IMG/VR virus record: IMGVR_UViG_3300010885_030180
Span: 1 to 64,000 of that record
Length of the DNA stretch: 64,000 nt
Strand: one strand, 5' to 3'
DNA from: a virus
Positions 32,381 through 40,113 of this stretch are shown one piece after another. The position numbers and the translations under genes were made by a program. Each line of letters begins with the position of its first letter. Position 1 is the first letter of the stretch. The notes below the pieces were generated by a model. That model made no database searches, was not told the origin of the DNA, and saw nothing but the letters and a program-made list of their open reading frames with translations.

Positions 32381-32409
32381 TTGACAGAGTTGGTAAAATG
32401 CAGTATAAT
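32381..32409 (+). promoter_or_regulatory. sigma70-type promoter for DNA ligase
   Basis: TTGACA (32381-32386) and TATAAT (32404-32409) are both perfect consensus hexamers with an optimal 17-base spacer. Transcription would start near 32416, about 27 bases before the ligase ATG. It differs from the TATAAATA motifs elsewhere in the window and suggests that host RNA polymerase transcribes the ligase and the genes after it early in infection. Confidence 0.75.
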
Positions 32410-32442
32410 TAACGCATACAAAAACTTTTGCGGAACTAATAT

Positions 32443-33756
32443 ATGAGCAATTGCGACAGCATTATCCGAATTCTAGAAGATCATCCAGGACGTTTGGAAA
32501 AAGAAGGAATCTTAGATTCTGAGGCCAAATTTGATAACACAGAGCTGTTTGAAGGTCTGCGTATGTGCTACGATCCTCTTGTTACATTTGGTGTTAAAAA
32601 AGTACCTACACACAGTGGTCCGGATGGACAAGGACTCCCCTGGGTTGCATTTAAAGAACTGGCACACCTGTTGTCTACACGACAACTGACAGGACATGAT
32701 GCCCGTGATGCAATTGAATTGGCATTAGCAGCTAGTACACAACGACAATGGAACGATTGGTATCGTCGTATCCTTATCAAAGATATGCGAGCAGGATTTA
32801 CCGAAGGCACAGTAAATCGAGTTTGTAAGAAAGCCTATCCACAATTCACTATTCCAGTATTTGAATGCATGTTAGCACATGATGGTGCTAAACATGAGAA
32901 AAAGATTGTAGGTAAAAAACTTTTAGAACCCAAGTTGGACGGTGTCCGTGTTATTACTGTAGTCAATGCAGAAAATAAGACTGCGGTCATGTACAGCCGT
33001 AATGGTACATTGCTAGAAAACTTTAGCCATATCACAAAAGCCATCGAAGCCAAGATTGAACTGTTTGATCGCAGTTGTATCATTGATGGCGAAATGGTCA
33101 GTTCCAGCTTCCAAGCCTTAATGAAACAAGTACATCGTAAAAGCGATGTTGATAGCAACGACGCACGCCTGATGGTGTTTGATATGCTGCCACTAAGTGA
33201 ATTCCAACGTGGTGAAAGCAGCCTGGGTCAGCGCCGTCGCAGCAATGCTCTCCGTGCAATGAAATCTGTATTTGATCAAGTTGGATATTTAGACATCATT
33301 CCACAAAAGGAAGTAGATCTGGATAGTTATGTTGGTGAGTTGGAATTCAAAGAATACAACAAAGAAGCTATTGAAGCTGGGTTTGAAGGCATTATGATCA
33401 AAAGCGTTGATGCTCCATATGAGTGCAAACGTAGTGTCAGTTGGCTCAAGATGAAACCGTTTATTGAAGTATCATTGGAGATTACAGATGTTGAAGAAGG
33501 TACTGGAAAGAACGTGGGACGACTTGGAGCTCTTGTTTGCTCCGGTAATGACGACGGTAGAGATATACGAGTCAATGTTGGTGGTGGGTTTAGCGATGCT
33601 GATCGAATTGAGTTTTGGGATAATCGTGCTAACTTGCCTGGTCAAATTGTTGAAGTGAGAGCAGATGCTATTACACAAAATCAAGACGGCACTTATAGCC
33701 TGCGCTTTCCGCGTTTTCTACAATTTCGTGGCTTTGCAGCAGGCGAAAAGATTTAA
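32443..33756 (+). CDS. ATP-dependent DNA ligase
   Basis: A 437-residue protein. K164 in EPKLDGVR is the KxDG nucleotidyl lysine (motif I). Motif III is DRSCIIDGEMV and motif IV FEGIMIKS, and SWLKMKPF is motif V. Residues 1-150 are a helical DNA-binding domain as in T4 gp30, and the C-terminal 110 residues form the OB domain. The length is close to T4 ligase (487). It seals nicks in phage DNA. It is transcribed from the strong sigma70-type promoter just upstream and is followed after one base by the next gene. Confidence 0.92.
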   Translation: MSNCDSIIRILEDHPGRLEKEGILDSEAKFDNTELFEGLRMCYDPLVTFGVKKVPTHSGPDGQGLPWVAFKELAHLLSTRQLTGHDARDAIELALAASTQRQWNDWYRRILIKDMRAGFTEGTVNRVCKKAYPQFTIPVFECMLAHDGAKHEKKIVGKKLLEPKLDGVRVITVVNAENKTAVMYSRNGTLLENFSHITKAIEAKIELFDRSCIIDGEMVSSSFQALMKQVHRKSDVDSNDARLMVFDMLPLSEFQRGESSLGQRRRSNALRAMKSVFDQVGYLDIIPQKEVDLDSYVGELEFKEYNKEAIEAGFEGIMIKSVDAPYECKRSVSWLKMKPFIEVSLEITDVEEGTGKNVGRLGALVCSGNDDGRDIRVNVGGGFSDADRIEFWDNRANLPGQIVEVRADAITQNQDGTYSLRFPRFLQFRGFAAGEKI

Positions 33757-33757
33757 T

Positions 33758-34000
33758 ATGGAAAAAGCAGCATTAAAAGATTTGCTATATGGCGGTATAA
33801 CAGAATTAATGAATAATAAAGATTTTTATTATCAAAGCTCTGTTGGACCTGACTACAGTTACTGGACTAAACAAGGTATAGAAGTTGTATTAGAATACAT
33901 TAAGTTTATGTCTGGTCATATGCAGGTAGCAGAAAAAAACAATTTAGATAAACGTGCCAAAGATATGGTAATCAAAGGTTTAAAAGGAGAAACAGTTTAA
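33758..34000 (+). CDS. conserved hypothetical phage protein
   Basis: An 80-residue, mostly helical protein ([20 protein letters not shown]...). An in-frame longer frame begins at 33665 inside the ligase gene, but ATG 33758, one base after the ligase stop, is the sensible start. The middle has Tyr-rich [13 protein letters not shown], and the C-terminus is basic. No function is recognised. It sits between the ligase and IF-1 genes and is probably co-transcribed with them. Confidence 0.72.
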   Translation: MEKAALKDLLYGGITELMNNKDFYYQSSVGPDYSYWTKQGIEVVLEYIKFMSGHMQVAEKNNLDKRAKDMVIKGLKGETV

Positions 34001-34001
34001 A

Positions 34002-34217
34002 ATGAAAGAAGATTTAATCACTTCTGACGGAGTGGTAGAAGAAGTATTACCCAACGCAATGTTTAGGGTAAAAATGGCTCAAGGGCCAGTAGTATTAGGA
34101 CACATCTCAGGTAAGATGCGTCAACACAAAATACAAATCTTAGCAGGTGATCGTGTTAAGATTGAGATGAGCCCTTACGATCTTACAAAGTGCCGGATTA
34201 CCTATAGAGAACGGTAA
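34002..34217 (+). CDS. infA: translation initiation factor IF-1
   Basis: A 71-residue protein that matches bacterial IF-1 (72 residues in E. coli) along its whole length: an [20 protein letters not shown]-fold strand, [21 protein letters not shown], and the C-terminal [17 protein letters not shown]-1 binds the 30S A site and works with IF-2 and IF-3 in start-site selection. AAAGGAG lies about 11 bases before the ATG. The gene follows one base after the upstream gene and its end overlaps the convergent gene at 34198. Phage-encoded IF-1 is unusual. Confidence 0.92.
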   Translation: MKEDLITSDGVVEEVLPNAMFRVKMAQGPVVLGHISGKMRQHKIQILAGDRVKIEMSPYDLTKCRITYRER

Positions 34218-35127
34218 TGGATTCTCTTATTTCTGTCTTGGTCACAATATTAAATTCGCTTAAACTGCTGATTATTTCAAAGTCTGTCATATTTAAAAAT
34301 CCACTATCATTGCGATTTATACTAGCTACTGGAATTAATCCTAAGGATAATTTCTTATCATAAAATAATCCTAAACTTTCAAAAAATTCTTTTCTTTTGT
34401 CATATTGCATTTTAACCCACTGCATTGTTCTATTAAATTCATCTTCTCCCATTGTGGGAGAAAATTGAATTTGTAAATCAGCACTATAATATTGCAATGG
34501 TCGGATATTACTATCCCCTATATGCTCATCTTGGTCTCGCAATACATCTAGTATTGGTTTACCAAGTTCACAATAATTAATGTAAACTGTACCAAACACA
34601 GATTTCAGTGTAAAATGATCATAATCCTCATCAATTAACTCGTATCGATTTCTCTCACCGAACACAACAACTAATTTAGAGTCAGGATGAATTTTATTCA
34701 TAGCAATATTTTTAACATAACTTTCAAATTCGTGTATCATTATGTTAAATCTTAGAATTGCTTTCTGTACTTCCTGTGGAGAATTTTTGTAAAACTCAGT
34801 TGGATTGTCAACTGTTCCTATTAAGTCTTCAAATAATTTATGTAGAATGTTTAATAAACTCTGATTTACTTGCTCTATATTGAAAAAGAATGGAACAACA
34901 GTTGGAGCATATTCATCTACTATTTTAAGCTGTTTATTCAACTCGGTTACATAATAGTTACTGTCTTTTTTGCTATTTGGCCAATTTACAAATCGATCAT
35001 TATTGCATATTGAGTAATTTTTACTTACCTCAATTGTCCATTTTTTTGCAATGTTAGTATTAAATATATCAAAGTATAAATCTTTGTGATTTAACTTGTT
35101 AGCTAGTGTTAATATAAATTGTGACAT
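34198..35127 (-). CDS. hypothetical protein
   Basis: A 309-residue protein from ATG 35127 ([20 protein letters not shown]). The longer frame from 35193 would run through the terminator hairpin at 35146-35170, so it is rejected. The protein is rich in Asn, Asp, Phe and Tyr with mixed helices and strands. Segments such as [16 protein letters not shown] and [19 protein letters not shown] are striking but not recognised. No function can be assigned. Its stop overlaps the IF-1 gene by 20 bases in a convergent arrangement. Confidence 0.68.
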   Translation of the reverse strand: MSQFILTLANKLNHKDLYFDIFNTNIAKKWTIEVSKNYSICNNDRFVNWPNSKKDSNYYVTELNKQLKIVDEYAPTVVPFFFNIEQVNQSLLNILHKLFEDLIGTVDNPTEFYKNSPQEVQKAILRFNIMIHEFESYVKNIAMNKIHPDSKLVVVFGERNRYELIDEDYDHFTLKSVFGTVYINYCELGKPILDVLRDQDEHIGDSNIRPLQYYSADLQIQFSPTMGEDEFNRTMQWVKMQYDKRKEFFESLGLFYDKKLSLGLIPVASINRNDSGFLNMTDFEIISSLSEFNIVTKTEIRESITVLYR

Positions 35128-35145
35128 GTAGTTCAAATGATTATA

Positions 35146-35170
35146 AGAAAGCCCCGTAAGGGGCTTTTCT
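35146..35170 (-). terminator. intrinsic terminator hairpin
   Basis: AGAAAGCCCC-GTAA-GGGGCTTTTCT forms a strong GC-rich stem with a GTAA/TTAC tetraloop and pyrimidine-rich flanks on both strands. It begins right after the stop of the HNH gene (35172) and probably ends that minus-strand transcript. The gene at 34198-35127 would then need its own promoter in the 20 bases after the hairpin, or rely on read-through. Confidence 0.75.
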
Positions 35171-35171
35171 T

Positions 35172-35681
35172 TTATTCCAAGTACGCTGCCCAACTTGGGT
35201 GACGTAGATCAAACTTCATCTTCTTCCGCTTGTCTACCAATTGGAAGTATGTAGGCTTCATTGGCTTGACCTTAGGAACAATCTTCTTGTCGTTACCCTT
35301 GTTGGCATTACACCGAGCACAAGCACAGCAAGTGTTTTCAAAAGTAGTTCTACCTCCCAAGCTAACTGGTAATACGTGATCCAATGTAGCAGTTCTACCT
35401 GTTACAGAATCACCGCAGTATTGGCAAGCATACATATCCCGTAGGAATACATTCTGCTTAGAGAAACGCACACCAGTCTTCTTCTTTTGGTATTCCTTAA
35501 GAATCATAACAGCAGGCACAGGAGTTTCCCATGTTGCGCTGTGAACAATCCAGTCGTCGTACCATTCTAGAACCGTGGCTTTATCCGACACCATTTTCTG
35601 GATCGCTTCTTCCCATGAGATAACACTCAGTGGGATTACGGAGATAGGTGATGCGTCGGCATTAAGTAACAGGCAGTTCAT
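35172..35681 (-). CDS. HNH endonuclease
   Basis: A 169-residue protein with an HNH core at about 85-135: a first zinc pair CQYC, LDHVLPVSLGGRTTFENTCCACARCNANKGN with the catalytic DH pair, the central N, and the second pair CARC. The N-terminal 75 residues (NADASPISVIPLSVISWEEA) match the DNA-binding or recognition part common in McrA/phage HNH proteins. It could be a homing, packaging-associated or host-DNA nuclease. A TATAAATA motif lies seven bases before the ATG. Confidence 0.88.
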   Translation of the reverse strand: MNCLLLNADASPISVIPLSVISWEEAIQKMVSDKATVLEWYDDWIVHSATWETPVPAVMILKEYQKKKTGVRFSKQNVFLRDMYACQYCGDSVTGRTATLDHVLPVSLGGRTTFENTCCACARCNANKGNDKKIVPKVKPMKPTYFQLVDKRKKMKFDLRHPSWAAYLE

Positions 35682-35688
35682 GATAGTG

Positions 35689-35696
35689 TATTTATA
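35689..35696 (-). promoter_or_regulatory. T4-type late promoter motif at start codon
   Basis: An exact TATAAATA on the minus strand ends seven bases before the HNH gene's ATG, leaving little or no room for a ribosome-binding site in the mRNA. Confidence 0.45.
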
Positions 35697-35775
35697 CGGT
35701 TAAACTAACACATATTATAACATGATTTGGTAAAAAAAGCAACCTAAATATATAATTCCATAATATCAATAAACA

Positions 35776-35783
35776 AATAAATA
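35776..35783 (+). promoter_or_regulatory. late-promoter-like motif at start codon
   Basis: AATAAATA ends five bases before the ATG at 35789. It is the only promoter-like element seen ahead of the large plus-strand structural region. Confidence 0.4.
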
Positions 35784-35788
35784 CCTAC

Positions 35789-36103
35789 ATGAAATACGAA
35801 AACTACCTATTTAAAATGCTTGAAAATCAGTCCAATCGAATGGGATCTACAAACGATCCTGCGGATCATGTATCCATGGACATTCCATTGTTAATTAGAT
35901 TGTTTGAATTGGTGAGAGAAGATGTAAAAACGGATGTAGACCTACATTTTGTTGTGGAAAAAATTATAGCATTAAAGAACAAAGGTACGTTGTCCATGGA
36001 TGATTATACAGAAATTGCCAGTGGAAACAGAAGCGGAGATTCAGGACAAGAACCTAAGATGGATCCGGAGTTAGAATCAATTAGAAAATTAGCAGGAATT
36101 TAA
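35789..36103 (+). CDS. conserved hypothetical phage protein
   Basis: A 104-residue acidic helical protein (SMDIPLLIRLFELVREDVKT, then LHFVVEKIIALKNKGTLSMDDY). I associate this pattern with small conserved proteins of marine T4-like phages next to structural genes, but the function is unknown. It opens the plus-strand structural operon and is followed one base after its stop by a fibre gene. Confidence 0.72.
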   Translation: MKYENYLFKMLENQSNRMGSTNDPADHVSMDIPLLIRLFELVREDVKTDVDLHFVVEKIIALKNKGTLSMDDYTEIASGNRSGDSGQEPKMDPELESIRKLAGI

Positions 36104-36104
36104 C

Positions 36105-37325
36105 ATGACTTTTCAATATATCAATACCGGATCAGGTGCCAACGCAGGCGACGGTGACAGCATTCGAGCAGCATTCACCAAGGTTAATAATAATTTTGAA
36201 CAGCTTGAAATGGGCTATGCAGGTAGCGGAGGATTTGGCCCTGGATATACTGGTAGTCGCGGTTATATTGGATATGCAGGTAGCTCAGGCGCATATGCCG
36301 GAGTTGGTTATACCGGCAGCTTTGGTAATATAGGATATACTGGTAGCAGAGGAGTTGGTTATACTGGCAGTACTGGTACTATAGGATATACTGGTAGTAT
36401 AGGAGTTGGTTATACTGGATCAACAGGTACAGCAGCAACCATTGCCGTTGGTGCAGTTACAATTAGTACCTCCACCGCAAGTGTTACCAATGTTGGTACT
36501 GTATATAATGGGATATTTGATTTTGTTTTACAAAGAGGCGACTTAGGCTATACTGGCTCAATTGGTAATACAGGAACCGGGTATACTGGATCTACTGGAA
36601 CAACTGGGACAGCAGCAACTATTGCCGTTGGTACAGTCACAATTAGTACTTCTACTGCAAGTGTTACTAACGTTGGTACTGTATATAATGGGATATTTGA
36701 TTTTGTTTTACAAAGAGGTACTTTAGGATATACTGGCTCATCAGGACTTGCAACAACATCAACACTAATTAATGATACTGCTACACTTACATTGAGTACA
36801 AGTGGTAGTTTAACATTTACAGATAATACTGTTCAGACTACAGCATTTACTGGAACCATTGCTTATAGTAACATAACTAATGTTCCAGTACTTTCTACAT
36901 CAACCTTAATTAATGGTTCCTACACTGCAATTCTTGGAACAACTGGTAAATTAACAGCAATTGCTGCGGATGGTACCACAACAAGTGTCTCTTCAAACCT
37001 TGGTTATGTTGGAATACCACAAAATACAATATCAACTAGCTATACTCTAACATTAGCTGATCAAGGAAAACAAGTTTATATAAACTCTCCTGGACAAACA
37101 ATTACAATTCCTGCTAATACTAGTTCATCGTTTCCAATAGGTGCATCAATGGCAATTATTGCCGGACCAAATGCCACCTCAGTTAATATTGCTATTAATA
37201 GTGATACCATGTATGTAGGTGGTGATGGATCAACAGGCACTAGAACATTAGATGCATTTGGTATGGCCACTGTAGTTAAAGTATCAAATACCGAATGGTT
37301 TATTAGCGGCGCCGGATTAGCATAA
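36105..37325 (+). CDS. collagen-like tail-fibre protein
   Basis: A 406-residue protein in four parts. Residues 1-38 hold GSGANAGDGDSIRAAFTKVN, an N-terminal motif of phage fibre proteins that likely attaches to the virion. Residues about 40-110 and 145-165 are GYTGSx collagen-like repeats. Two near-identical spacers with TIAVGAVTISTSTASVTNVG (about 113-145 and 170-205) occur between them. The C-terminal 100 residues form a beta domain (LTLADQGKQVYINSPGQTI) related to modules in the 3193-residue fibre. It probably forms a trimeric fibre. Confidence 0.78.
   Translation: MTFQYINTGSGANAGDGDSIRAAFTKVNNNFEQLEMGYAGSGGFGPGYTGSRGYIGYAGSSGAYAGVGYTGSFGNIGYTGSRGVGYTGSTGTIGYTGSIGVGYTGSTGTAATIAVGAVTISTSTASVTNVGTVYNGIFDFVLQRGDLGYTGSIGNTGTGYTGSTGTTGTAATIAVGTVTISTSTASVTNVGTVYNGIFDFVLQRGTLGYTGSSGLATTSTLINDTATLTLSTSGSLTFTDNTVQTTAFTGTIAYSNITNVPVLSTSTLINGSYTAILGTTGKLTAIAADGTTTSVSSNLGYVGIPQNTISTSYTLTLADQGKQVYINSPGQTITIPANTSSSFPIGASMAIIAGPNATSVNIAINSDTMYVGGDGSTGTRTLDAFGMATVVKVSNTEWFISGAGLA
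36236..36421 (+). repeat. collagen-like GYTGSx coding repeat
   Basis: Imperfect tandem copies of an 18-base unit coding Gly-Tyr-Thr-Gly-Ser-x. A second short block lies at about 36545-36600, and the two blocks are separated by duplicated 33-residue spacers. Confidence 0.8.
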
Positions 37326-37326
37326 T

Positions 37327-38052
37327 ATGTCTGGAATAATGTTGCACTATATGTCCACGGCGATGTCCCGCAGTACATTACCGCTTGGATTGGTATTAAA
37401 TCTTGATGCAGGTAACATTGCAAGTTATCCAGGAACAGGAACAACCTGGTATGATTTATCTAAAAAACATCATAATGCTACATTGGTCGGACCTGCATTT
37501 ATTGATAACTCATTTGATTTTAACGGATCAACTGATTATGTAGATGTTGGTTCTGTTACTGAGATAGGTGCTTCTTCAACAGCACTAACTGTAGAAGTAT
37601 GGTTTAAACCTGATGTAACTACCAGTAAATCAATAATACAAAATGGTAGCGACTACTTTAGAAATACCTATTATCTATGGCAACATAGTCCAACTGAATT
37701 AGTATTTGCAGTATATGGCGGAAGTAATTATGATGCAGTAACATTTACAGATGGTACTGACTTTCAAGTAGGTACTTGGTATCATCTAGTTGGAGTTTGG
37801 GAATCAGGTAAAAGAGTAAAATTATATAGAAATGCAGATGCTAGTGCTAATATGTCCTGGACACTAGGTACACAACAAAGTATAATACAGAATTCTGTAG
37901 TCAACGGGGATACTAACACTATTATTGGAAAGCGAGTAAACGATTACTTCTTTAATGGCAATATACCTGTGGTGAGATTATACAATAGAGCACTAACAGC
38001 AATTCAGGTACAACAAAATTTTGATCTCGACCGAGTAAGGTTTGGACTATAA
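37327..38052 (+). CDS. LamG/concanavalin-like adhesin protein
   Basis: A 241-residue protein made mainly of a LamG-type (Laminin_G_3) domain: FDFNGSTDYVDVGSVTEIG, TALTVEVWFKPDVTT, WYHLVGVWESGKRVKLYRN and the closing IPVVRLYNRALTAIQVQQNF. Such domains bind glycans in fibre and adhesin proteins. The first 50 residues (LGLVLNLDAGNIASYPGTGTTW) are a common phage lead-in to this fold. It follows the fibre gene after one base and probably forms a tip or decoration protein. Confidence 0.82.
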   Translation: MSGIMLHYMSTAMSRSTLPLGLVLNLDAGNIASYPGTGTTWYDLSKKHHNATLVGPAFIDNSFDFNGSTDYVDVGSVTEIGASSTALTVEVWFKPDVTTSKSIIQNGSDYFRNTYYLWQHSPTELVFAVYGGSNYDAVTFTDGTDFQVGTWYHLVGVWESGKRVKLYRNADASANMSWTLGTQQSIIQNSVVNGDTNTIIGKRVNDYFFNGNIPVVRLYNRALTAIQVQQNFDLDRVRFGL

Positions 38053-38112
38053 GTTGTTCTAACTAAATAACAATGTGCAGGGACAATACAGGCCCGCCAA
38101 AAAGGAAATTTT

Positions 38113-38406
38113 ATGTTAACAAAACAAACCGGCCCTTCTCAAGTAGTTGTTGCATCTACTGTTACTACTACAACAGCAACCGTAACCCTTACTACATTTG
38201 ATGGATCTATTCCTCGAAAAGTTCGTGTAGCGGTCTCAAATGCACCAATACTAATCGACATTAGTACTCTTACTAATGAATGCAAAATAATGGTACCAGT
38301 ATTAGGTATTGAACATTTTACATTAGTTAATACTACTACTGTTTCTTATAGTGCAGTAATTGGGCAGACTGCAAATTCCATAATCTCATTTACACCGGTT
38401 GCATAA
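38113..38406 (+). CDS. hypothetical virion-type protein
   Basis: A 97-residue Thr/Val/Ile-rich beta protein with no membrane segment. AAGGAA lies seven bases before the ATG, and a CTAAATAA motif 42 bases upstream may be a promoter. The composition resembles that of the 112-residue protein at 51881-52219, suggesting a small fibre-associated subunit. Its stop overlaps the next ATG by one base. Confidence 0.62.
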   Translation: MLTKQTGPSQVVVASTVTTTTATVTLTTFDGSIPRKVRVAVSNAPILIDISTLTNECKIMVPVLGIEHFTLVNTTTVSYSAVIGQTANSIISFTPVA

Positions 38407-38651
38407 TGCGAGCAAGAGAATTTACCATTAACATTCCCATTAATATTAAAATTAATGGCGACGGCGAACCTGAGATTGATATGGGTCAAGATGCTCCTAT
38501 AGATCCAAGCGAGCCAAAACAAGATCCTGTAATGGTTCCTCCACTACAGCAGCAAATAGAACTACAAAAAGCAGATGTTGGCAAGATTAGCCCAATCATT
38601 AAAGATCTTACACAAGACGAAGTAGATCCAGAAACTAAGCAGTTGCCTTAA
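38406..38651 (+). CDS. hypothetical acidic protein
   Basis: An 81-residue protein with a short strand-like start (MRAREFTINIPINIKING) and an acidic, Pro/Gln-rich, probably disordered remainder. No function is recognised. Translation is probably coupled to the upstream gene through the one-base overlap. Confidence 0.6.
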   Translation: MRAREFTINIPINIKINGDGEPEIDMGQDAPIDPSEPKQDPVMVPPLQQQIELQKADVGKISPIIKDLTQDEVDPETKQLP

Positions 38652-38676
38652 CTGCATCTAAGGGAGTAAGACCCAG

Positions 38677-40107
38677 ATGCCTATTAAAAAGATAGAAGCA
38701 GGTCGGGTAATTACCCAGACAATAGATACCTTCATTGGACAAGAAGGTACAATCTTCTATGACGAATTCACATGTGAACTAAGATTATCCGACGGTATAA
38801 ATCCTGGCGGTATTGCTATTGGTGGTAATGGTGGTAGTTATATACTACACACCGCAACTATAACTAGACTTGGCGGCGTTAAGATTGGAGTTGGCATTAG
38901 CGTAAGTGCAGATGGTACAATATCTACAACATTACAAGATGTTACTAACAGTGGTTCCACAACTACTAATGCAATATCAATTGCCAATACTACTAATTCA
39001 ACTTCATCTACTACTGGTGCATTAGTAGTAGCTGGTGGGGTTGGTATTGGTGGCGATATTTACTTTGCTGGCAATCTTTATCAGAATGGTACATTGTTTA
39101 CTGGTGGAGGAGGTGGATCAACTTTATCTGTTGCTACAAATACTGGTTTAACTATTACTAATACAGTAATTGCTACTGTATATAATTCATTAATAAGTGA
39201 CGATGTACAAAGTGTATCAGTAGGCGGTGCTGCAAGTGCTCTTGCTTCTACTTGGAAAAGTAAGAACATTGTAGAAGTACTAGATACTATATTGTTCCCA
39301 GACGTTCTACCAACATACACTATTCCTACATTAACCGTGACAGGACCACAAAGTGGAACTAAGGAAATTGGATCTACTGTAGCACAGGCATTAACATTGA
39401 TCGGCGCTGAAGGCGATGCAAGCACATTTACTGCATTAACTTTGAGTAGAAATGGTAGTCAACTATCTACAATATCTAATCCAACAGTTTACAACTTTAC
39501 AACTATTGCTGATCAGTTTGGTTATACAAATCCTAACAATCCTAGTTACTCATATGCATTAACATATACTGATAACTTTGTTGTTGTAAGTGGAAATACA
39601 GTTTGGAGTGGTACAGGTACTTATTCAGCAGGTAGTGCTAAGAAGAACAACAAAAATGTTACTGATACTCGTACTGCACAGGTAAGAAACACAAATGCTC
39701 CTCAGTCAGCATCATCTATTAGTAGCAATAGTTTAACAGTTACAGGTATATATCCGTACTTCTGGGGCAAGTCAAATACATTGCCGACCACAGCAAGTAT
39801 CGCAGCAGCAATATTAGCAGGATCAACTAACAAGGTATTGTTAGATGCTAGCGGAACTGTTTCAGTTACTTTTGCGGCAGCAGGACAATATGTATGGATG
39901 GCACATGCAGCATCTTATACTTCTAAAACAAAATGGTTCAACACACAGTTAAATCAAGGTAACATAGGTGCAGGTAATTTTATTCTATCTCCAGTTACAC
40001 AATCAGTTTCATCACCTGATAGTTTTTGGTCAGGTGTGTCATTTAAAGTATATATTAGCAGTGGTGCTACTAATACAGATGGTATAATACAGTTTACTAA
40101 TACTTAA
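38677..40107 (+). CDS. tail-fibre or structural protein
   Basis: A 476-residue protein. The N-terminal 60 residues (DTFIGQEGTIFYDEFTCELR) resemble the attachment domain that starts many marine phage fibres. Residues about 105-150 carry the TTNSTSSTTGALVVAGGVGI module that is repeated many times in the 3193-residue fibre. The C-terminal 300 residues form a separate beta-rich domain with KSKNIVEVLDTILFP and an AAGQYVWMAHAAS motif. AAGGGAG about 12 bases before the ATG is the ribosome-binding site. Confidence 0.7.
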   Translation: MPIKKIEAGRVITQTIDTFIGQEGTIFYDEFTCELRLSDGINPGGIAIGGNGGSYILHTATITRLGGVKIGVGISVSADGTISTTLQDVTNSGSTTTNAISIANTTNSTSSTTGALVVAGGVGIGGDIYFAGNLYQNGTLFTGGGGGSTLSVATNTGLTITNTVIATVYNSLISDDVQSVSVGGAASALASTWKSKNIVEVLDTILFPDVLPTYTIPTLTVTGPQSGTKEIGSTVAQALTLIGAEGDASTFTALTLSRNGSQLSTISNPTVYNFTTIADQFGYTNPNNPSYSYALTYTDNFVVVSGNTVWSGTGTYSAGSAKKNNKNVTDTRTAQVRNTNAPQSASSISSNSLTVTGIYPYFWGKSNTLPTTASIAAAILAGSTNKVLLDASGTVSVTFAAAGQYVWMAHAASYTSKTKWFNTQLNQGNIGAGNFILSPVTQSVSSPDSFWSGVSFKVYISSGATNTDGIIQFTNT

Positions 40108-40113
40108 AAAAAT

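Noticed and set aside
33665-33757. N-terminal extension of the 80-residue protein into the ligase gene.
   Set aside because: The ATG at 33758 comes right after the ligase stop. The extension would overlap the conserved ligase C-terminus over 92 bases.
32037-34217. The window being bacterial chromosome, suggested by IF-1, an A-type Fe-S protein and a ligase.
   Set aside because: The ligase is of ATP-dependent phage type, and long fibre gene arrays, overlapping genes and late promoter motifs flank the region. No bacterial housekeeping operon is present.
35128-35193. N-terminal extension of the 34198-35127 gene.
   Set aside because: It would be read through the terminator hairpin and the end of the HNH gene; ATG 35127 gives a natural start.
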